In this document: positions 1 to 6,590 of the stretch, one piece after another
Layout: every line of letters starts with the position of its first letter
Numbering within the stretch: position 1 is the first letter of the stretch
Assembly (NCBI GenBank): GCA_002358875.1
Contig: DEPS01000147.1
Span: 13,204 to 23,111, forward strand
Length of the DNA stretch: 9,908 bases
From: Lachnospiraceae bacterium UBA3386
Lineage (GTDB): Bacteria; Bacillota; Clostridia; Lachnospirales; Lachnospiraceae
Reading direction: 5' to 3'
Notes under the pieces: generated by a model
What the model was told of the DNA's origin: nothing
Database searches by the model: none
Seen by the model: the letters and a program-made list of their open reading frames with translations, nothing else
Translations under genes and position numbers: made by a program

Positions 1-157
1 CTGCTTCTTTCGTCAATTTCTGTCTTCATTTGCAGATTTCAGGTAGTATACTATCCGTCAACCGGAAATGCAACACCTTTTTTTCTGAATATTTCCAGCC
101 GGTAAAATTTCATTCGATTATTCAGCGATTTTCCTTTTATTTTTCTTCATTTCCTTA

Positions 158-163
158 TATAAT
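158..163 (+). promoter_or_regulatory. Candidate -10 box for the aldolase gene
   Basis: A perfect TATAAT sits in an AT-rich stretch about 110 bases ahead of the aldolase start. The hexamer 17 bases upstream (TTTTAT, 135-140) is a poor -35, so this rests on the -10 alone. A second candidate, TATACT at 47-52, also lacks a clear -35. A strong glycolytic gene should have a promoter in this region, but which one is used cannot be decided by eye. Confidence 0.35.
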
Positions 164-179
164 AACAGAAGCGGCATAA

Positions 180-230
180 CCGGCTGTGTAAGCCGGCTGC
201 AGCGTCCGGGAAATCTTACAGAATTTCCGG
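180..230 (+). other. Paired hairpins in the aldolase 5' leader
   Basis: Two adjacent hairpins lie between the candidate promoter and the aldolase Shine-Dalgarno. The first is CCGGCT (180-185) with AGCCGG (191-196) around a 5-base loop. The second is CCGGGAAAT (206-214) with ATTTCCGG (223-230), with one bulged G. No U-tract follows either one, so they are not an intrinsic terminator. They may stabilise the leader mRNA. I do not recognise a known riboswitch. Confidence 0.4.
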
Positions 231-275
231 GCGCCCACAGTTACAGGTTTCATAATAATGAAGGAGGATTTCAAA

Positions 276-1139
276 ATGTTAGTTTCCGCAAAAGAAATGA
301 TCCAGGCGGCAAAAGCAGGTCACTATGCGATCGGCGCTTTCAACACCAACAACCTTGAGTGGACGAAGGCGATTCTGCAGGCTGCAGAAGAGATGCGCGC
401 TCCCGTTATCGTCCAGGTATCCGAGGGTGCCGGCAAGTACATGGCCGGTTTCAAGAATGTTGCCGACATCGTCAATAACGTTATGGCATTCCAGAAAACC
501 TCTGTTCCCGTAGCCCTTCATCTTGACCACGGCACCTACAATGGCTGCAAAGCCTGTATCGAGGCCGGTTTCTCCAGCATCATGTTCGATGGCTCCTCTC
601 TTCCTTTCGAAGAGAACATCGAGAAGACCAAAGAGCTCGTCGCAATCTGCAATGAGAAGGGCATGTCCATCGAAGCTGAAGTCGGCTCCATCGGCGGCGA
701 GGAAGACGGCGTCGTAGGTATGGGCGAGTGCGCAGATCCCGAAGAGTGCAAGACCATTGCTGACCTGGGCATCACAATGCTGGCAGCAGGCATCGGCAAC
801 ATCCACGGCAAATATCCCGAAGGATGGCCGGGACTTCGCTTTGACGTTCTCGACGCTATCGTTGCGAAAGTCGGCGATATGCCTCTCGTTCTGCACGGCG
901 GCTCCGGCATTCCGGATGCTATGGTTCAGGATGCCATCAAGCGCGGCGTCTCCAAGATCAACGTCAACACCGAGTGCCAGCTCGCGTTCGCGGAGAAGAC
1001 CAGGGCTTACATCGAGGCAGGCAAGGATCTGGCAGGCAAGGGCTTCGACCCTCGCAAGCTCCTCGCTCCCGGCGCACAGGGCATCGTAGACATGGTCAAA
1101 TATAAGATCGAAGTCTTCGGCTCCGCCGGCAAGGCCTGA
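276..1139 (+). CDS. fba: Class II fructose-bisphosphate aldolase
   Basis: Zinc-dependent aldolase of glycolysis and gluconeogenesis, reversibly cleaving fructose 1,6-bisphosphate to dihydroxyacetone phosphate and glyceraldehyde 3-phosphate in the cytoplasm. The protein is 287 residues, the normal size for the short Firmicutes class II form. Visible signatures are HLDHG with the catalytic Asp84 and zinc ligand His85, the acidic EAEVGSIGG block (133-141), GNIHGKYP with zinc ligand His177, LHGGSG with zinc ligand His207, and INVNTE (228-233) for phosphate and substrate binding. GNIHG replaces the more usual GTSHG-like motif, a conservative variant. The start at 276 is chosen because AAGGAGG (261-267) lies 8 bases before it; an in-frame ATG at 258 lies upstream of that site. 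A ketose-bisphosphate relative such as tagatose-bisphosphate aldolase cannot be excluded, but the lone gene context favours fba. It ends in its own terminator. Confidence 0.93.
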   Translation: MLVSAKEMIQAAKAGHYAIGAFNTNNLEWTKAILQAAEEMRAPVIVQVSEGAGKYMAGFKNVADIVNNVMAFQKTSVPVALHLDHGTYNGCKACIEAGFSSIMFDGSSLPFEENIEKTKELVAICNEKGMSIEAEVGSIGGEEDGVVGMGECADPEECKTIADLGITMLAAGIGNIHGKYPEGWPGLRFDVLDAIVAKVGDMPLVLHGGSGIPDAMVQDAIKRGVSKINVNTECQLAFAEKTRAYIEAGKDLAGKGFDPRKLLAPGAQGIVDMVKYKIEVFGSAGKA

Positions 1140-1190
1140 TCAAAGGGCGGCGAAGCGCATATGCCGCACGATTTCTTTCATTAGATTTTT

Positions 1191-1309
1191 GACCCGTACG
1201 GGTGCAGGAGCGAAAGCGCTCCAACCCTGCAGTTAGAAATCCATGAACTGCGCGGCCGAAAACGTTCTTTTGCAGGCACCCGCAAGGGTGTTGGAGCCGC
1301 ACAGACAGA
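1191..1309 (+). repeat. Hairpin-rich intergenic element A
   Basis: This fills much of the 322-base gap between the aldolase and phosphotransferase genes. It contains the palindrome ACCCGTACGGGT near its left end, a hairpin GGAGCG-AAAG-CGCTCC (1207-1222), GCAGTT with AACTGC (1229-1251) and CACCC-GCAA-GGGTG. There is also a longer-range match of GCTCCAACCC (1218-1227) with GGGTGTTGGAGC. Its ends, GACCCGTACGGGTGCA on the left and CCGCACAGACAGA on the right, resemble those of the element at 2945-3157. This suggests two diverged members of one intergenic family. No coding potential is evident. A small hairpin (GCGGC/GCCGC, 1147-1167) precedes it. Confidence 0.5.
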
Positions 1310-1330
1310 TATTTGACAATGCGCATTTGC

Positions 1331-1375
1331 AGGCAGAGGCATTTTCCGCAGGCGGAAAGCGTCTCTGCCTTTTTT
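1331..1375 (+). terminator. Rho-independent terminator after the aldolase gene
   Basis: AGGCAGAG (1331-1338) pairs with CTCTGCCT (1363-1370). An inner stem TTTCCG/CGGAAA closes on a CAGG loop. A run of six T (1370-1375) follows at once. The terminator lies about 190 bases past the aldolase stop, so element A would be in the 3' end of the aldolase mRNA. The following 86 bases up to the next gene hold a short GGACC/GGTCC hairpin (1385-1402) but no convincing promoter. Confidence 0.85.
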
Positions 1376-1443
1376 ATAACCGGCGGACCTTCATCAGGGT
1401 CCTTCCGGCTTCCGGACCAAAGGGGCTGAAACGATACTTTTTT

Positions 1444-1454
1444 AAAGAAAGGGG
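1444..1454 (+). promoter_or_regulatory. Ribosome binding site deciding the phosphotransferase start
   Basis: The purine run AAAGAAAGGGG ends 7 bases before the ATG at 1462. The same reading frame stays open upstream to an ATG at 1243, but that stretch runs through element A and the terminator and has no Shine-Dalgarno. The start at 1462 is therefore the real one. Confidence 0.75.
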
Positions 1455-1461
1455 TTCTGCA

Positions 1462-2940
1462 ATGTTAAAGAATTTTGCCAAAGCCGCGAGGCCGGATGAT
1501 GACCAGCTCTCGCAGGAAATCAAACAGGCAAGGGAGAAGCTGGCAGCTTTCCAGACACAGATCAAAGCAGCTAAGCTTCCTGTTATGGTAATTTTCGAAG
1601 GGTGGGGGGCTGCCGGCAAGGGAAGCGTGATAGGGCGCGTCATCCGCAACATCGATCCCCGTTTCTTTGCGGTCAAGACGATGGGTCAGCCGACAGCGGA
1701 GGAAATGCGCTATCCTTTCCTGTACCGCTATATGAAGGAGATACCGGAAGCCGGGAAATTTGCTTTTTTCGATTCCTTCTGGTTGGAGGAAATCATCTCT
1801 CAATGGTATTTGGGCGAGATCAATGACGAGGATTACGTGCGGCGCGTTCGCAGCATCAACACGGCGGAGCGGTCGCTGACAAACAACGGCTATCTCGTAA
1901 TGAAATTCTTCTTCCATATCAGTAAAAAAGAGCAGAAGAGGCGTCTTCGCGCCCTGTATGCGGACAAAAACACTCGCTGGCGCGTGAGCGAAAAGGATCT
2001 GGACGAGAACACCTACTACAATGAATTTCTGGAGATGGTCGACCAGTATCTTGATGATACAAACCGTTCCGCGGCGCCATGGTATATCATTGACGCGAGA
2101 GACAAAAAATGGGCAGAACTTCAGGTCCTGCGTTTCCTGAATCAGGGTATCGACACGGCGCTCAAAAACCACGCTCTGGCTGCTCCGATCCTGCAGAATG
2201 TCTTCCCTCTTAACCGGACGCCTCTTCTGAGCGAGATCGACCTCGAGGATAAGACTCTCACGGATGAGGAATACAAAAAAGAGCTGAACAGCCTTCAGAA
2301 AAAGCTCAGCGAGCTTCATTACAAGCTCTACCGGAAAAAGATCCCGGTCATCATCGCTTACGAGGGCTGGGACGCTGCCGGCAAGGGCGGAAATATCAAG
2401 CGCATCACCGCAGCCCTCGACCCGCGCGGATATCAGGTCCTTCCGATCGCCAGTCCGGAGCCCCATGAAAAGGCAAGGCACTTCTTGTGGCGCTTCTGGA
2501 CCCGCCTGCCCAAGGACGGCCACATCGCCATTTTTGACCGAACCTGGTACGGCCGCGTCATGGTCGAACGGCTTGAGGGCTTCTGCAGCGAGAACGACTG
2601 GCAGCGCGCCTATAACGAGATCAACGAGTTCGAAAAAGAACTGGCCGACTGGGGTGCCGTCGTCATCAAGTTCTGGGTCCAGATCGACAACAAGACTCAG
2701 CTCGAGCGCTTCACCGACCGCCAGAACACTCCTGAAAAGCAGTGGAAGATCACGGACGAAGACTGGCGCAACCGTGAAAAATGGGATCAGTACGAGGATG
2801 CCGTCAACGAAATGCTCCAGAAGACCAACACCACCTTCGCTCCCTGGTACATCCTCGAGTCCAATGATAAAAAGTACGCCCGCGTCAAGGCACTGCGCAT
2901 CGTCGTGGACGCCCTGAAAAAAGCCTGTAAGGAAAAATAA
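1462..2940 (+). CDS. pap: Polyphosphate:AMP phosphotransferase (two-domain PPK2)
   Basis: A 492-residue tandem PPK2 protein, matching the usual length of the two-domain polyphosphate:AMP phosphotransferase family. Such enzymes use inorganic polyphosphate as donor to make ADP from AMP in the cytoplasm. Domain 1 (about 15-235) has a P-loop EGWGAAGKGS (46-55) and a Walker-B-like FFDSFWLEE (102-110). Domain 2 (about 265-490) has EGWDAAGKGG (301-310) and IFDRTWYGR (357-365). Domain 1 lacks the Asp of GWDAAGKG and the Arg of FDRxWY, while domain 2 keeps both, so catalysis probably rests in the C-terminal half and the first half is structural. Reading it as ADP- rather than AMP-specific would be unsafe from sequence alone; the two-domain layout is what points to AMP. 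It stands alone between hairpin-rich elements, with no polyphosphate kinase or exopolyphosphatase gene beside it. Confidence 0.9.
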   Translation: MLKNFAKAARPDDDQLSQEIKQAREKLAAFQTQIKAAKLPVMVIFEGWGAAGKGSVIGRVIRNIDPRFFAVKTMGQPTAEEMRYPFLYRYMKEIPEAGKFAFFDSFWLEEIISQWYLGEINDEDYVRRVRSINTAERSLTNNGYLVMKFFFHISKKEQKRRLRALYADKNTRWRVSEKDLDENTYYNEFLEMVDQYLDDTNRSAAPWYIIDARDKKWAELQVLRFLNQGIDTALKNHALAAPILQNVFPLNRTPLLSEIDLEDKTLTDEEYKKELNSLQKKLSELHYKLYRKKIPVIIAYEGWDAAGKGGNIKRITAALDPRGYQVLPIASPEPHEKARHFLWRFWTRLPKDGHIAIFDRTWYGRVMVERLEGFCSENDWQRAYNEINEFEKELADWGAVVIKFWVQIDNKTQLERFTDRQNTPEKQWKITDEDWRNREKWDQYEDAVNEMLQKTNTTFAPWYILESNDKKYARVKALRIVVDALKKACKEK

Positions 2941-2944
2941 ATTC

Positions 2945-3157
2945 GACCTGTACGGTTGCAAGCGCAAAAGCGATTTTATGGCAGCTCGCTGCCAATAAAA
3001 TCGTCTTTTGCATTTGCAACTCACCCCCCGATGAGCAAAACGCAGACGCTAAAAAGCAGCGAAAGCTGTATTTTTAGCGGCGGAAGAGCGCGAAGCGCGG
3101 GTTTTGCGTATGCGGGGTGGTGAGTTGGATTGCTGAAAGCAATCCAACCGTACAGTC
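2945..3157 (+). repeat. Nested multi-branch inverted-repeat element B
   Basis: Nearly the whole gap between the phosphotransferase and cupin genes folds on itself. The closing stem is CTGTACGGTTG (2948-2958) with CAACCGTACAG (3145-3155). Arm 1 (2957-3018) pairs GCAAAA and GATTTTAT with their complements around GGCAGC/GCTGCC. Arm 2 opens with AACTCACC (3018-3025) against GGTGAGTT (3119-3126), then GCAAAAC/GTTTTGC (3035-3041 with 3101-3107), and branches into CGCTAAAAA/TTTTTAGCG (GAAA loop) and GCGC-GAA-GCGC. Arm 3 is TTGGATTGCT-GAA-AGCAATCCAA (3125-3147). Stems share a few bases, so not all form at once. I match no known RNA family. It could be a structured RNA, a mobile palindromic repeat or a processing/terminating element; arm 1 has only a weak U-rich tail. 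Confidence 0.7.
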
Positions 3158-3185
3158 AGAATAAATTAGAGAAAGGAAAACAACT

Positions 3186-3536
3186 ATGATACGTAAAAGC
3201 AGTGAATGCCAGATCGAATACCGCGAGCATATGCGCGGCGGCGACGGTACTGTCCAGATCACAAACTTCATCACAGGCCCTGCCGAGCTCAACGATAAGG
3301 GCAGGCTGTTCGCGAAAATCACCCTCAATCCCGGCTGCAGCATCGGCTACCATGTCCACGAGGGCGACGCGGAGCTTTTCTACATCCTAAAGGGCACTGC
3401 CGAGTACAGTGACAACGGAACCATCACTCAGGTAAGCGCCGGGGACGTCACGATCTGTCCTGCCGGCACAGGCCACGGGATCGCGAACCGCACCGACGAA
3501 GTGGTTGAACTGGTCGCGGTCATTCCCTACGCATAA
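3186..3536 (+). CDS. Small single-domain cupin protein
   Basis: A 116-residue cupin_2 protein, a small beta-barrel likely to bind one divalent metal. Both cupin signatures are complete. Motif 1 runs Gly50-x5-His56-x-His58-x4-Glu63-x6-Gly70. Motif 2 runs Gly86-x5-Pro92-x-Gly94-x2-His97-x3-Asn101. His56, His58, Glu63 and His97 would be the metal ligands. There is no signal peptide, DNA-binding domain or second barrel, so it is cytosolic. Its substrate cannot be read from the sequence; similar small cupins include dioxygenases, isomerases, sugar- or acid-binding proteins and proteins of unknown role. GAAAGGA, 8 bases before the ATG, supports the start. Element B lies directly upstream with no obvious promoter between, so the gene is either read through from the phosphotransferase gene or driven from within the element. 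Confidence 0.85.
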   Translation: MIRKSSECQIEYREHMRGGDGTVQITNFITGPAELNDKGRLFAKITLNPGCSIGYHVHEGDAELFYILKGTAEYSDNGTITQVSAGDVTICPAGTGHGIANRTDEVVELVAVIPYA

Positions 3537-3537
3537 A

Positions 3538-3607
3538 ATGATGCCGGGGTCAAAAGGTGTATTTGCCAAAGCCCGGTATAGTCACAGACCTTTTGACCCT
3601 GCATCAT
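3538..3607. repeat. 70-base inverted repeat after the cupin gene
   Basis: ATGATGC (3538-3544) and GGGTCAAAAGGT (3547-3558) pair with ACCTTTTGACCC (3588-3599) and GCATCAT (3601-3607). That gives a 19-base-pair stem with one small internal loop and a 29-base loop. It begins 2 bases after the cupin stop codon. The plus-strand sequence after it is A-rich rather than T-rich, so it is not a standard terminator for the cupin gene. It may protect the 3' end of the mRNA or be a small palindromic repeat element. Confidence 0.6.
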
Positions 3608-3629
3608 AAAAACAAATACGGGTGGCAGC

Positions 3630-3687
3630 AATTTCTCCAAAAGGAGAAAATTTCTCCAAAAGGAGAAAATTTCTCCAAAAGGAGAAA
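3630..3687. repeat. Three tandem 19-base self-complementary units
   Basis: Three identical head-to-tail copies of a 19-base unit start at 3630, 3649 and 3668. Each contains TTTCTCC-AAAA-GGAGAAA, a 7-base-pair hairpin with an AAAA loop. Adjacent copies can also pair with each other. The array ends two bases before the terminator stem. Perfect identity suggests recent slippage expansion. No spacers are present, so it is not a CRISPR array. Confidence 0.75.
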
Positions 3688-3688
3688 T

Positions 3689-3717
3689 AAAAAGGAGTCC
3701 TGATGGACTCCTTTTTT
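3689..3717. terminator. Bidirectional Rho-independent terminator
   Basis: AAAAAGGAGTCC (3689-3700) pairs perfectly with GGACTCCTTTTT (3705-3716) around a TGAT loop. T-runs follow the stem on both strands. It lies between the convergent cupin and secreted-protein genes and can stop transcription from either side. The remaining bases to 3870 hold no gene I can support. Confidence 0.9.
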
Positions 3718-3870
3718 GTTTCTGAATCTTGTTTCCAGATAGTTATCGTTCAAATATCTCCGGCGCGGAACTGTCGATTGTGAAAAAAATGGACAGACTG
3801 CGGGATACCGAAATAACAGCATCATCAGATGTCATTTGAATGGCATCCGCCTTTCATTAAATAAAAGTCT

Positions 3871-4578
3871 TTAATAAATTCGGAATCCATTCTGGTAGAA
3901 GCCGGCTATAGGTGCCGGTGCCGTATACGCCACACCGCCGAGCACATTTCTGGTGATCACACGCACATAATAATTCTGATATTTCTTAAACGAACTTCCC
4001 CTGTATTTATTGATAATAGTGGAAGTGCCCTTGACGCGGCTTTTCACATTGTACCAATTTCCGTTGGGATTTGTCGCCATCATAATATTATAGCCGTCAT
4101 TCCAGTCGATAGCGCTCCATTTTGCCCGGACCTGCTTCTTCGACGCATTATACAAAGAGAAGGAGACAGTTTGCGGCCAGGGAATGATGCTGCACGATTT
4201 GGACCAGGCGCTGAAAACCGGCTTTCCGGATGCATTATATCTAAAGGCCCTGGTATAGATGATAACAATTCTGTCGTTGGGAGAATTTTTAACGGTATTT
4301 CTGTACCAGCCCTTGCTGAGTCCTCCCTCCTGTTTGAAAACCTCTGTTTTTGACACACCCGAAGATGTCAAGAATGCTGTCTGTACCCCGTCAACATGCT
4401 GAGTCAGCTTGAACTTATAGATGTATCCGGTGAAATCTTTATTAGTCCATTTCACAAAATAGACCGATGCAGGTTTGGCGGGTTTAGCCGTCGCTGCCTC
4501 TGCGGCAGCCGGGCTCACAGCAGTAACGATCGCAAATGCGATGATGAGCGTTGCCGCCAGACTTCTTAGTTTCTTCAT
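3871..4578 (-). CDS. Secreted protein with two fibronectin-III-like modules
   Basis: A 235-residue exported protein of unknown function. The N-terminus is a classical Sec signal peptide: MKKLRS, a hydrophobic core (about 7-22) and an AEA site near residue 28. The mature part starts with an Ala/Lys/Pro-rich linker and then shows two beta-rich modules of roughly 90-100 residues. Each has spaced Trp/Tyr positions typical of fibronectin type III folds, such as FVKWTNKD (41-48) followed by a tyrosine-rich strand, and later RAKWSAIDW and YYVRVITR. There is no LPxTG, transmembrane tail or recognisable enzyme motif, so it is probably released or loosely bound to the wall. AAGGAGG (4589-4595 region) lies about 10 bases before the ATG. 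It runs in the same direction as the biosynthetic genes upstream (4733-9657) but is separated from them by 154 bases holding only weak hairpins, so it is probably an independent unit. It ends toward the bidirectional terminator. Confidence 0.7.
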   Translation of the reverse strand: MKKLRSLAATLIIAFAIVTAVSPAAAEAATAKPAKPASVYFVKWTNKDFTGYIYKFKLTQHVDGVQTAFLTSSGVSKTEVFKQEGGLSKGWYRNTVKNSPNDRIVIIYTRAFRYNASGKPVFSAWSKSCSIIPWPQTVSFSLYNASKKQVRAKWSAIDWNDGYNIMMATNPNGNWYNVKSRVKGTSTIINKYRGSSFKKYQNYYVRVITRNVLGGVAYTAPAPIAGFYQNGFRIY

Positions 4579-4732
4579 CTTCTTACTTCCTCCTTTTAAT
4601 GGCGGAGAAGTTTTACTTACATCTTTCCGTCACAACATAATTAAAGATTTTTGTTCTGTATATCCGTGGATCCCCCCTGCTCCCGGAAAGCTTTCGACAT
4701 CCGGTCTGTACTGTCATCCAACCGGAATGATT

Positions 4733-6301
4733 TTACTCTTTTTCAGGCGCCTCATCAACATCCATTTTTGCCCTGACGATCTTCTTTGTCGAGTTTTTAA
4801 TGAACGGGAACTTCCGCACCTTAAGAGTAGTGATAGCGCGGTAGAGAGGCTGGGTCTTATTGTAATCGTCCAGGATCGCCTGGAGTCCTGCCTGCACGTC
4901 CTCGGGAGAAAGGCCTTTGGCCTCCACGAAGTCTGGATCCGGGAAAATACGGGCCGCAAGGCCGTTCTCTTCGCCGCTGATGACGACTTCACCGACAAGA
5001 TCGTGGGTCAGCAGAGTATTTTCGATCTCCTCGGGTGACACGTTCTCACCGTTGCTGAGGATAATGAGGTTCTTCAGACGGCCGGTGATGTAGAGATAGC
5101 CATCCTCATCCATGCGTCCGAGGTCACCCGTGCGGAGCCAGCCGTCAGAGAACGCTTCCTCGGTCTCCTTGGGCATCTTGTAGTAGCCCTTCATGACGTT
5201 GGAGCCCTTGACCTGGATCTCACCGTCCACAAAACGGATCTGCATGTTGGCAAGAACCTTGCCGACAGATCCGGGCCTGTTGCCGGTCTGGCCGTTGGAG
5301 CTGATGGTAGGCGAGCATTCGCTCATTCCATAACCCTCACATACCTTGATCCCGTACTCCTCAAACAGGGAAATGTACGCGGGATCCAGATGTGCGCCGC
5401 CGGAGAAAATGTACTGCAGATTTTCACCCATCACCTGCTTGCCGATCAGGGGCTTTGGCACATCGGACTGGATGGAAGCCAGCTTTTTGCCGATGGTCTC
5501 GATCATGAGAGGCACCATCAGGAGAACCTGGGGCTTCACGATGCCGATGTTACGGACCATATGGAGCAGGGTGTCATTGATATAGAGAGTCGCCCCGAGC
5601 GAAAATCCCTTGAGCCAGTCCATGACCAGACAGTAGGCATGATGCACGGGAAGAACGGAGAGCATGGTAGTACCGGGCTCGAAGGTAACGATGACGTTCG
5701 TCACGTCGTCGTAGAGGTTCCTCTGTGTCAGCATGACGCCTTTGCTCTTTCCGGTCGTTCCGGAGGTGAAGATGATGGTGCAGACATCGTCGGACTGAGG
5801 TCTCTTATCCTCCGGGACCGGCTCGCCGTTTTCACCTGAAATAAGCTCCGCAAAGGAGACGACGGAGGGATCATCCTCCGGTGAAGGCTTTCCGTCAAGG
5901 ACCACATAAAGCCTCACAGCCGGGCAGTTTGCTTTCACGACGTCGATCATCGCAGCCATCTTAGGAGCTATGAAAAGCGCCTCGGAATCCGAGCGGTTGA
6001 TCAGATCGCACAGTTCAAGAGGAGGGAGCATGGGATCCAGGGGGACAGCCGTGATTCTGGTGCTCACGATGCCCAGATAGGAGGCGATCCACTCGTAGGA
6101 GCTTGTACCGATCATCGATACCTGCTTGCCTTCAAAGCCCCTCTTTAAAAGGGCCGCGGCAACCTTGTTCCTGTCCTCGTTAAGCTCACTGTATTTCTTT
6201 TCAGGAATCTGCTTTTTAACCATCCAGCGAACAGCCGGATAATCCGGATATTTTTCCACCGTGTTTTCCAGCAGTCTTGCAATGATGTGTTCATCTGCCA
6301 T
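4733..6301 (-). CDS. Stand-alone AMP-forming adenylating enzyme (acyl/amino acid ligase)
   Basis: A 522-residue member of the ANL superfamily (acyl-CoA synthetases and NRPS adenylation domains). It would activate a carboxylic acid with ATP and load it on a thiol. The core signatures are in order: P-loop TSGTTGKSKG (179-188), YGMSE (324-328), LRTGDLGR (389-396), the hinge GRLKNLI (407-413) with NGENVSPEEIE (417-427), and the C-terminal lysine in STKKIVR (Lys507). YGMSE in place of YGxTE is a mild variant. Overall it looks more like a fatty acyl or aryl ligase than an amino acid adenylation domain. The carrier protein gene lies 28 bases upstream, so the carrier arm rather than free CoA is the likely acceptor. 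The start at 6301 follows AGGAG (6311-6315); an in-frame ATG further upstream (6358) would overlap the carrier gene and lacks support. No clear terminator follows; only a CCGGT/ACCGG hairpin without a U-tract is visible. Confidence 0.88.
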   Translation of the reverse strand: MADEHIIARLLENTVEKYPDYPAVRWMVKKQIPEKKYSELNEDRNKVAAALLKRGFEGKQVSMIGTSSYEWIASYLGIVSTRITAVPLDPMLPPLELCDLINRSDSEALFIAPKMAAMIDVVKANCPAVRLYVVLDGKPSPEDDPSVVSFAELISGENGEPVPEDKRPQSDDVCTIIFTSGTTGKSKGVMLTQRNLYDDVTNVIVTFEPGTTMLSVLPVHHAYCLVMDWLKGFSLGATLYINDTLLHMVRNIGIVKPQVLLMVPLMIETIGKKLASIQSDVPKPLIGKQVMGENLQYIFSGGAHLDPAYISLFEEYGIKVCEGYGMSECSPTISSNGQTGNRPGSVGKVLANMQIRFVDGEIQVKGSNVMKGYYKMPKETEEAFSDGWLRTGDLGRMDEDGYLYITGRLKNLIILSNGENVSPEEIENTLLTHDLVGEVVISGEENGLAARIFPDPDFVEAKGLSPEDVQAGLQAILDDYNKTQPLYRAITTLKVRKFPFIKNSTKKIVRAKMDVDEAPEKE

Positions 6302-6329
6302 GGTATTTCTCTCCTTTTTTTTAATTCCT

Positions 6330-6572
6330 TTATTCCGCTTCGGCAAGGAGCTTGTCAAGATACTTCAGGGCTTCGCCGATCGTCGTGATGCGGATGGCTT
6401 CTTCCTCCTCCAGCTCCACGTCGAAGGTGTCCTCCAGCTCGCCCAGATAGGTCATAAAACTGAGGGAATTAAAGCCCAGATCCTCGCGGAAGCGCATGTC
6501 TTCTGTGAGCTCCGACACATCCTTATCACAGTACTTTGCAACGATTTCCAGAAATTCCTGTTTGCGATCCAT
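6330..6572 (-). CDS. Stand-alone acyl/peptidyl carrier protein
   Basis: An 80-residue acidic four-helix carrier protein. The motif DLGFNSLSF has Ser36 as the expected site for the 4'-phosphopantetheine arm; the usual Asp before the serine is Asn here. Length and charge fit a discrete ACP or T domain. Sitting between the condensation and adenylation genes, it is most likely the dedicated carrier of this pathway rather than the housekeeping fatty-acid ACP. The ATG at 6572 is preferred because GAAAGGAAGG lies just upstream; an in-frame ATG at 6593 precedes that site. A phosphopantetheinyl transferase must come from elsewhere in the genome. Confidence 0.9.
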   Translation of the reverse strand: MDRKQEFLEIVAKYCDKDVSELTEDMRFREDLGFNSLSFMTYLGELEDTFDVELEEEEAIRITTIGEALKYLDKLLAEAE

Positions 6573-6590
6573 AACATTACCTTCCTTTCG
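6570..6590 (-). promoter_or_regulatory. Ribosome binding site deciding the carrier protein start
   Basis: Read on the minus strand, GAAAGGAAGG ends about 7 bases before the ATG at 6572. The alternative in-frame ATG at 6593 would lie upstream of this purine run and has no comparable site of its own. Confidence 0.65.

Noticed and set aside
258..278. Upstream ATG as the aldolase start
   Set aside because: It lies before the AAGGAGG site, and aldolases of this type start with the MLVSAKEM-like sequence at 276.
1187..1195. TTTTGACCC shared by the left edge of element A and the right arm of the 3538-3607 inverted repeat
   Set aside because: Only nine bases match and the surroundings differ, so chance is a sufficient explanation.
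1465..3024. Long minus-strand open frame (519 codons) opposite the phosphotransferase gene
   Set aside because: It is the mirror of a well-supported PPK2 gene, shows no family motifs, and starts inside element B without a Shine-Dalgarno.
3630..3687. CRISPR-like array
   Set aside because: Units are contiguous with no spacers, only three copies exist, and no cas genes are near.
3604..3825. Minus-strand frame of 73 codons through the tandem repeats and terminator
   Set aside because: Its tail is encoded by the 19-base repeats and the terminator stem, and there is no Shine-Dalgarno or family resemblance.
4475..5038. Plus-strand open frame spanning the secreted-protein start and the ligase end
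   Set aside because: It overlaps two supported genes in antisense and shows no motif or binding site.
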